Below, one piece after another: positions 48,901-57,900 of a stretch of 64,000 nucleotides of DNA; position 1 is the stretch's first letter; each line of letters starts with the position of its first letter. The stretch is from Anisus vortex (taxonomy: Eukaryota; Mollusca; Gastropoda; Planorbidae), in NCBI GenBank assembly GCA_949126835.1, contig OX421496.1, positions 24,327,844 through 24,391,843 of the forward strand. Reading direction: 5' to 3'. Under the pieces are notes generated by a model. The model made no database searches. It was not told the DNA's origin and worked only from the letters and a program-made list of their open reading frames with translations. Made by a program: the position numbers and the translations under genes.

Positions 48901-51900
48901 CTTCTGGCAAGTACATAGATATGTGGTGTCAGGTAGATTTGGAAAGTACCATTAAATTTTGGCTGCTAGCATGTGAAAGTGTTATTTCACAGAATTTATC
49001 ATCGTAATCATTTTGCCTGATTAAATGTCATGTTTTTCAAAGAAGACAGATAAAGTAGACCAGGAGCCGTATGAGAAAAAAAAGTGCTGGTTCGATCCTT
49101 CTTTCCAACACTAGTCATATTTAGATGATTTGTTTGCATTACATACATTTATAGAAATCAGGAATCTTTTAAAAGGTCTGTGGACCATTTTATCACATTG
49201 TCATAAGATTTACCATTAGAATGTAATCATATCATTCACAGCCTTACATGCCTATTCACAAACTTTAATCAAGTAGTTTTTAATTTAAATTAATGTACTT
49301 CAGTGTTGATCTTACAAATAATATTACAAAGATAAACTCTTATAGGCCCCGGCACAGCACAATAACTGCACACACACTCACTATGTGGGGCCTGAAGTAG
49401 ACAGCATATACATTTCATTTGCATCCAATTTTTTATGCAAAAGCTAGAGATTCAGTTGGAATGATCCGATCTTTTTAGATAAATTAAGGCATGCTACATT
49501 TTCCTCCTTGCAGTGATAAATTTCACTCATTTAAGACAACAATGATGTCAACCAAGTAAGTTATTGTCTGCAGTTCACTTTTATCACCGAAAAGTGCTTC
49601 AAAGAGCAGTCTTGCTTTCTGATATAAAGTATATAAAAAACCAGTTCACCATGATGCCAAAAAAACAAGTTTTAATTTCTCTCGACAATCATCTCACAAG
49701 TGTAAAATAGCTAGCATTGTTCGGAGCATCATATGCCTAATCGTTGCACAATTGCGAAAACAGTTGACTGTTTCAAGAGCTTGTCTTTACAAAAGGGCAC
49801 AAATATGATGCTTTTTGTTACTTCTTTTAATTGTTGTGGCAATGTCTTCGTTGCTAATATTTGCCAATAAATCATACAGTGAGCTCCGATTACTTTTGGT
49901 CACCTGTGTTCATGTCATTATGCCAAGTAGTCTACACGTTGTATGCGGATGTATCTGCATGTCGGTGGACTCGGTTGAAGAAGGAAAGATGAGCTATATT
50001 TCGGCTCCTAAGACCATCGAAAACATACGTTTTCCGAAGGTCTTTGGCGCCCCTCGTGAAATGGTCATTCGACCCCCAAGGGGGTCGCACCCCCCAGTTT
50101 GGGAACCGCTGTTTTATAGGGACACTTGTTGGAGACGAAAAAAAATTGGGGTCAGCGCAATATTTGAAACAAAATTTCTTAATAATTAAATTTCAGGACT
50201 TTTCCATGACCAAATTATCAATATGAAAATTTCAAAGACTTTTTCGGGCCTGGAAATGGTCCTATCAATTTTCCAAGACTTTTCCTGTCTTCCAGGACTC
50301 TGTACAAATCCTGTAGCTTGTTTGCTAATTTCCTGTTGCTTTTGACTTTCTGGATAATTTTGGTACTTGGCTTGTGCAGCTCATACATAAAATAGCATCT
50401 CTTTATCTACAACCATCTTGGCAACATCACCAGCATCACAGGCAGCCTGCAGAATAAGCCTTCTTGCCTTAAGATTTTCTTTCATTAGGTTTTCTTCTGT
50501 GGTCTGTTTGTTCACAGAAGCTTGACCATGTGAGAGCAATAGGCCACATTCCACAAGAGTGTTTGTTCATGTGTTTCTGCAACAGCAAATCAACCCTCTG
50601 GTCTTCTTTCTAGTGATCAAACTCCTTGAAACACTCACTGCCTGCACTGACAAGGAGAGATTCACAGAATTTTTAGTACTGTTTAATGACAGCATCACAG
50701 CTTTCAAGATGCCTTGTCAAATGCTTTTTTGGTCAGCTGCTTTGTTTTGCCAAAAAGCCAACATCTACTATGCTTTGACGGCATCCATGACATCCTCTAT
50801 GACAATCTGCTTCATCAGGTTGGTAATTAGCTCTTTCAAATCATATGCCAGAAACGGTATCTTTGGTCTCGATGGTATCAACATCAAGCAGGGCCCCACA
50901 GAATTTGCTACAAAAATGAAGAACTTGAGCTTTGATTTGATGAGTGGATCTTCCAGATGCTGAAGATGATCTAGAAAAGACTTACAAGATGGCTCAGTCA
51001 ATTACTTGATCTTGACTGCAGAGCAGTATGCCTCAAAGCTTGGCAGCAAGTTGAGTAATCTCTCTGCCTGCTCTTTGTTTTCCAGCCATCTGAGAACATA
51101 ATAAATGAAATTCTAAATTGAGCTATAATATTTCCTGATTGATAATTAAATTTAGAATTATAGTATTTTTCTTTGTTGCTGTGTATAAAATTATTATCTT
51201 TTCTTTACTATTGTCCATATTGTAGCCTAGTGTTTTATCCACAAGATGTTAAGGTACACAAGCAAACAAATATAAATACTTTACATGGACCAATGTATCT
51301 AGACTTTATGGATTTACCTGTTACAGCAATATTTCAATGGGGCCTGAGTAGCTCAGTATACCCAAACAAATCTCTTCTTGCAGGGGAGTCATGCAATAGA
51401 TGGTATGCAGCTGACAGCCGGGTTTCCTGCACTCCCATGGAGTGGCAGAACCAAACAGATCGGAAGGCATTATATAATGTGTGGAGTCTACCTTCAGCAA
51501 CTTGACATTAGGAGCATGGACATCAACATCCTTCTTCAAAAAGTCTGCCAGTGCCAGGTTTACATTTGGTCCATCTATAAAGAGTGAAAGAGGCTTTCAA
51601 TAACAAACACTAACACCAAAGATCTCAGTTCTTTGAAGAGATCTGCAGCTGTTCCATGGCCCATAAAGCTTGAGTCAATATACTTAGTGACCACACATTC
51701 CTTTTCCCAAAATTGAATAATAGACATCCAGGGGTTTCTCTTGCATTTCCTTGTTCAATGTTTAATCAAACGAAAGACTGGAGACTTTTTGACAGCTGTG
51801 CAACAAAATATTGACCAAGTCCTGAGGCACATAAATAGTATCCTTTTGTCTCACTGTAGTTAAATTGAGCAGAAATCCTGCTGTCAGGAAACATACCTCT

Positions 51901-54900
51901 GAAGAGGCTGTTCGCTCCAGTACAGGAACTATAACTGTAGTTTGAATCAATGCACTTTAATGTCAAAGTGTTTCAGCTTTTTAAATATCTGCAGTGTAAA
52001 CATTCAAAGATCGCTGATGACTTGCAGATGGCTCAGATTTGGTGTCACTCAAATGCTGATGCACATGAATCAAAAAGGCGGCTGACAGTGGCAATTCTTG
52101 TGCTTACCCCCAGCAATAAGTTTTTTGTGCTTCACATCTGTTTAAAAAAAAAAAAACAAGCAAAGAAATTTATTACAGTGCTTTGATGTTAACAGATAGC
52201 TCTACAAAGATAACTGATATTGCTATTGCACACACAACTCTCAACTACACAGGCCCAGGTTAAAACTACTTGAAACCCTGCTGCCGACCAATCCTCACTG
52301 CTCCTCTTTTCTAGAAGAGGATGTTTGTAACTTATAAGTAGGGATGTGACAATTTTTTCTAAATTACAATAATGCATTTTTAAAAGCATCTTAACTATTT
52401 CCATGCCAACCCATGATATATTATCGCTTTGACCTCCTGTTGGTGCCAACCCATGATATATTGTCACATTGACCAGTCTTGTTGGTGCCAACCCATGATA
52501 TATTGTCACTTTGAACAGTCTTGTTGGTGCCAACCCATGATATATTGTCGCTTTGACCTCTTGTTGGTGCTAACCCATGATATATTGTCACTTTGAACAG
52601 TCTTGTTGGTGCCAACCCATAATATATTGTCGCTTTGACCAGTCTTGTAGGTGCCAACCCATAATATATTGTTGCTTTGACCAGTCTTGTTGGTGCCAAC
52701 CCATAATATATGATACATCGTCAATTTGGTTTCCATAGCTTACTGTGTTGCTATAGCCTATAATTTGACTTTTTATATTCTCAAATGAACTATCCCTGGT
52801 TTGTTTACATTCAGCTTAGAAATAATAATGAAGATTTTTTAATTTATTTCTGTGGAAACTTTTGTAAACCAAGCAATAGCCTGTATAGCCATGCCAACCG
52901 GAAGAGTTGCTAGACCTTGCAAGTTGTCAAGTTTGCTAGAGTAAAAAAAACTTTTATTGCTAATTATTGTTTTTATTCATCATATAATAACTTTTAATCG
53001 TTTAAATGTGATTTAGCTGAGGACTTTCAGCTTATTTTGTAATTTAAGATTCCAACATTTATGTTTAGGCTTAGGCCTAGTTATGTAAACTATATATAAA
53101 TGTAAAGAAACTGTGTTCACCAGCGACCAGCTGATACTAAGATTACAAAAATGTGTATATCAAAATGGAATATTTTCAAAATTTAAAAGTGCCTTTTCAT
53201 CATAAATAGATATTCTTTCAGGGGTTTCAAGTAAAATATGATAACAGTTACTGGCAGTTACACATATTATATAATAGTCTAATAAGATCATTTTTAGTGA
53301 ACCCTTTTTTCTTTAAACAAAAAATGTGATCTTATAATTACCGGTATACTTATAAAGTTGTAACTTTTATATCAATATTTTTTTATCTTCTTATTATGTC
53401 CTGTTCAACTTACTGTAATTTCATATTGAAATACAGTTATCTTGCTATACAAATACTTTTAGATATTCATTACAAAATAAATAAGAGCACCCTAAAGATA
53501 TTCTAGCAGACTAAAAATGATCTGGCACAAACGCGGAAACACGCAAAGAGTTAAAGCTGATAGTCTGAGCTTCCCAACGCTATATAAAACCTTCCTATGA
53601 CAAATAGTAAAAAAGTTTGTTGGTGTTTATTTTATTCTAGGTGATATTTATCCAGCATGTTTTACTTGACACAGAGGATTGTGTTTTCTTAAAATTCAAT
53701 GCCCTGAAAATGTACAATGGGAACAAGCTTGCAATACAGTTTACAATATATTAATAAAATGAAAACAATGGCAGAAAATAAAATAAAAATTAAGGCATTT
53801 ATAAAATAATAATGAATAACTTTATTTCAGTATATGTTCATGGAATGACATCCTGACGTCTCCTTTACTCTATCTTCTACAATATAGCCTTTCTTGCATA
53901 CTTTTGTTATCCAGCCTCAATGTTAACATTTGTATGGTAAGTTGCTTTCAAACAAGAAATATGCCTAGTATCATTTTTTACTCTTTAATTTTTGCTTTAG
54001 TACTTTATTTACAGTTTAGGCAGTGTTGAATTATATTCTTGGCTGGACATCTGGTTACAATATGCTTTCACTTAGGCCTGTTTGGGGCCTTAAAGGATGT
54101 ATATTTAAAGACAATATATCAATGATTAATTAAGGACATATTTAGAGCTGAAGATGAAAAGGTTTATAATATAATACACAACTTAATAAAAATCCTATAA
54201 TTTTACTTTCAAAACATGTAGGCTACCATAGGCCTATATACTCGCATATAGGTCCCACCCTAAGTTTAGGATTATTTTACCAGCTGATAGGTCACAACAT
54301 TACTTTTAAGGGAGTTACACTGCCTTTAATCCTTTAAATATAAAAATTTCTTTAAAAATCATACCTTATAAACATTTAGCTACTAAATATTCACCTTTAT
54401 TTGGAAACTTAAAAAAAAAATAATAGTTTCAATCATGCACATCTCAAACATAAACAAATAAAGGCAGCTTTATAAAAAAAAAATTTTTGGTTTAAAATGT
54501 GCGACCTATACAAGAGTACATACGGTAAAAAAACACACACACCAAAGTTTCAATGAACTAAAATTGCAATTTTCTTACCTTCATGCAAAACAACACTTAA
54601 GACTCTAATACTACAAAAAAAAACACACAAAAAAAACACTATCTATATTTTCCAATTAAAACAAAAAGTTTATCCAAGTTCGCAAAAAAAAAAAATGTAA
54701 GACATATATTATTATAAGAACAATGAAGTTTCCAAAAGTTGTCGTCGGCCTATTCAGATAGTAGGAATGCCTCGTACTGGTGTCGCAAGGTCCGAAAGAA
54801 ATCGAGGGCAACTTTCACGGAGGGCAACTTTCACGACGCTTCGGCACTCGGCAAAAATCGGAAAATTGTCACATCCTTATTTATAAGTTATAAGATAAGA

Positions 54901-57900
54901 CGCTTTAAAATATATTTTTTAAAATACAATAGCCCTACATATTTTGTGTAGTTTGTGTAGGCCTATATAAAACCCAGATACCGCAACCACATCAGTAGTT
55001 TGGTGCTAAAATAAAATATCGGTTTGATCAGATAAGATTATTATGATTATCTTTATTATAAAATATGAATTTCTTACCTTGCATGTGACTTTTGCCTGCA
55101 CTTTCTCACATGTTGCCAATGTCCAATGTCAATCGTTTTTTAACAGACACTACAATATGCAGCATGACTGTTTTTGGAGACCTTCTGGAGTTACGATTTT
55201 ATAAAGCCTTTATAGCCTACATACATTCCTACCGGCATTTTTTAACGTAAAATCACAAAGTGGATCGTAAGATCAAACAGTAGGTCATACCATAGACTAT
55301 AATAAGATGGACCGCTTGCTCTATTTTTAGAGCTTATATCAACTTTTTTTCCGTGCGCAACCAATAAGGCTGTCTTAAATTACTTCTACGCTCCTCGTTG
55401 TTTCTTAAATGTTTCCGCTTTATACAACTTTCGATTTTAATTTTTCATTGAGAAAATCGAAGCGATTCAATAAAACGGCAGTGCAAAGGAAACAACGAAT
55501 CGGAAATTCTGAAAAGCAGTGTTTCGAGTCATCATATAGTAGAAATACTAAAGCAAGCGGTCCATGTATATTATAGTCTATGGTCATACAATCATCATAA
55601 GACAAAGTGTCGGTCTTTTAAATTTAAAGTGTGTCAAAATTGTCAGTGACATTCGCGCCGGAAATAGAACGTGTAAAACTTACTAAAACGGGGTAGATCT
55701 AACACTAATACGGCTTTCTGGAAAAGTGAAAGTGTAATCTGAACGCAATGGCGATCAGAGCCCACATAAGCCTATGTAGCGCCCCAGGGCAAAAGTTTCA
55801 GCGACGCCCCTTGCGTATATACTATATTTGCCGCCCCTGGAAGTGTCGCCCCCGGGCATATGCCCCCTCTGCCCCCCCCCATATGTGAATTTAAGGCACT
55901 GATGGCAATTAATATTATTGTTTATTAAAAGCTAAATTTTTCTCGAAAATTATGTGTTTTTTTTTAAAGTGATACGAAAACTTTCAGTGGAGAGGACAGA
56001 TGAGTTCTGATATTTTCTTGCACGCTTGTGAAGTTTAGCCTGAATGTGCAGGGAATGAGATAGTGAAACCAGGAATTGGGAGGAGGGCTTTGTGTTTAAT
56101 GAGTAGGCCTATGTTAGAAGGGTTGGCAGCTAGATCTAGAAACCCGTGTTCCTTCTCTTTTAAAGAGAAAGATTCAACATGCAAAGAAAATAAGGGGCTG
56201 TGCATAAAGTATGTCACGCTCCAGAGGGGGGGAGGGGGTGTAAGAAAGTGTGACAGTTTGCGACAGGGGGGAGGGAGGGGGTCAGGCCATGTGTGACGTC
56301 ACACATTTATTTTTTTATTTTATTTCTAATTTCTTTTCTTTTTTTTTAGTTGAATTTAATAGCTTTAAAAATAGTTATAACAAATTTTGTGAAACATTTG
56401 AATTAGTTTTATTTTTATGTCAAAAAAGCATGAAATGCGTATCGCCTGAATATGTTGTTCACGATTCCTCTCGCTAGGAGCGCTAGTATGCTGTTGCGAA
56501 GCCTTATTTTATGTATATAGCCTTGCTTTCGTCATGCCGGAAGTATTATTATTTCTATGTTGTCCACTGCATAACTATGTCACTGACCCAAGCTCATATT
56601 TCAACGTTTTACCTTCGAGATTATCTCCTCCTCCAATCCCAATTAACCAAACAACTGATGGACTCAAAGAGCCAGAAAGAGTAGATGCAGATTCTCATAA
56701 ATTTCGTCATTGTTTGTGGCACAAACTCTCAAATTTGATGACATTATGTCAACAGGAGTTTTCAAAGTACAACCATATGATATTTATTGTCCATCTTTGC
56801 AGACCAGCTTACTTGATCAAATTGGCAAAGTATGTCACTTATACTTTGCCTCACAAACAATGTTGAAGACACATGCAGGACAACACAGAGCTCGGGAGAA
56901 TGTGCCAACCCAAACTGTTCCAGAATCAACTCAGGTAAAGCGCATCCGTCCTTTGAGAATCGCTGCTAGAAGGCAAAGAGAACTCATAGCAGTTATTGCC
57001 AGACGAGAAACTGCACATTCAGAGGATGTTGAGTGGCTAGATGAGGATGAAGTTTATCTGTCTGCAATTATCCTTCCATGAAACGATGATGGTGAAAGAT
57101 TAATGCCAGTCACTTCACCATGGATGGATGATGTCCAGTGATATTTTTTAATTAAACAAAATTCACAGTTCCATAATAAACAGATTCAATATAGCACAAA
57201 AGAGTTTGTCACATAATTTGTCAATTCAGTCTCTTTTAGTCAATTTTTTTTGTTTCCTTTTTATTATTTAATCACTGGTTGAGGTCAAGTTTCGCTAATA
57301 TCTACTGCTTATCCTGTGTAAAAAGATTGCATAATCGGAAGATCTTAAAAGCAGCTGGGGTGACGGGCAATGATGATAATGAAAATATGATCTCCTATAA
57401 GTGCCTAACAATGCGAAAAGGGTAATCATGACATAAAGCGTTTGTGCAAATGCAGACCACATTTACTAAACCCTGCTACAAGAGATAACAACAGCAGCAA
57501 AGAAGCGTCTAAGTAAACATTCACTCACAAAGTCATATAAATCATGACTTATAGGCCTAAGGAGGACTTTATCGGTACACGTTTTCGACATTGGTTCCTC
57601 ATAAATTAGGACTAAAATATGATCGCTACTAGATCTATTCGCAACACCGACTTTTGGCAAAGAACCTGCCTACTTCCTATTGAAGAAGACATCAGAAAGA
57701 GGAGATGGGGTTGGATAGGGCACACCCTACGGAAACCGCCAACTAATGTCACCAGGCAAGCACTAAAGATAAATATACAATGATAAACATAAAGGTAAAG
57801 TAGGCCTAACTGTTTCGGTACTGGGGCTTTAATGGTTCAAATGACTTCGTTTTTGGAGTAGCAGGCTAATACTAGTATAACAATAATATAAATATAGTCT

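Larger units (their letters stand above)
46409..50111 (-). mobile_element. hAT transposon (interrupted by a LINE)
   Basis: The inverted ends CAGTGGTTCCCAAACTT (left) and CAGCGGTTCCCAAACTG (right) are the classic hAT terminus, each followed inward by GCGACCCCC. They are flanked by an exact 8-bp direct repeat TTTTATAG at 46401-46408 and 50112-50119. A decayed transposase lies on the minus strand, and an RTE LINE has inserted at 46571. Confidence 0.88.
45690..50313. mobile_element. Element with CAGGGTT-type ends, interrupted by the hAT element
   Basis: The left end CAGGGTTCCCAAAAG and right end CAAATCCTG (inverted CAGGATTTG) are flanked by the 6-bp direct repeat TAGCTT at 45684-45689 and 50314-50319. 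Removing the block rejoins the coding remnant on both sides. Its own sequence (45690-46408 and 50120-50313) shows no transposase. Short and imperfect inverted ends keep the confidence moderate. Confidence 0.5.
45640..52180 (-). pseudogene. Decayed transposase-like gene, split by nested insertions
   Basis: Outermost layer of the nest, minus strand. From right to left: [21 protein letters not shown] (51.9 kb), a [19 protein letters not shown] stretch (51.5 kb), [21 protein letters not shown] (51.1 kb), then [18 protein letters not shown] and [19 protein letters not shown] (50.8-50.95 kb), and a basic Gln/Lys tail near 50.35 kb that resumes at 45.69 kb as [16 protein letters not shown]. Stops and frameshifts separate the pieces. 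The order and motifs match a hAT-like transposase-related family common in invertebrate genomes, recognised from memory. Breaks are numerous and it is not functional. Confidence 0.55.

Noticed and set aside
49815..50189. 124-codon plus-strand frame
   Set aside because: It crosses the hAT right terminus and runs antisense to the decayed transposase; no match to a known protein.
52189..52736. Minus-strand peptides with [10 protein letters not shown] repeats
   Set aside because: They are translations of the 42-bp minisatellite in the hAT-like element.
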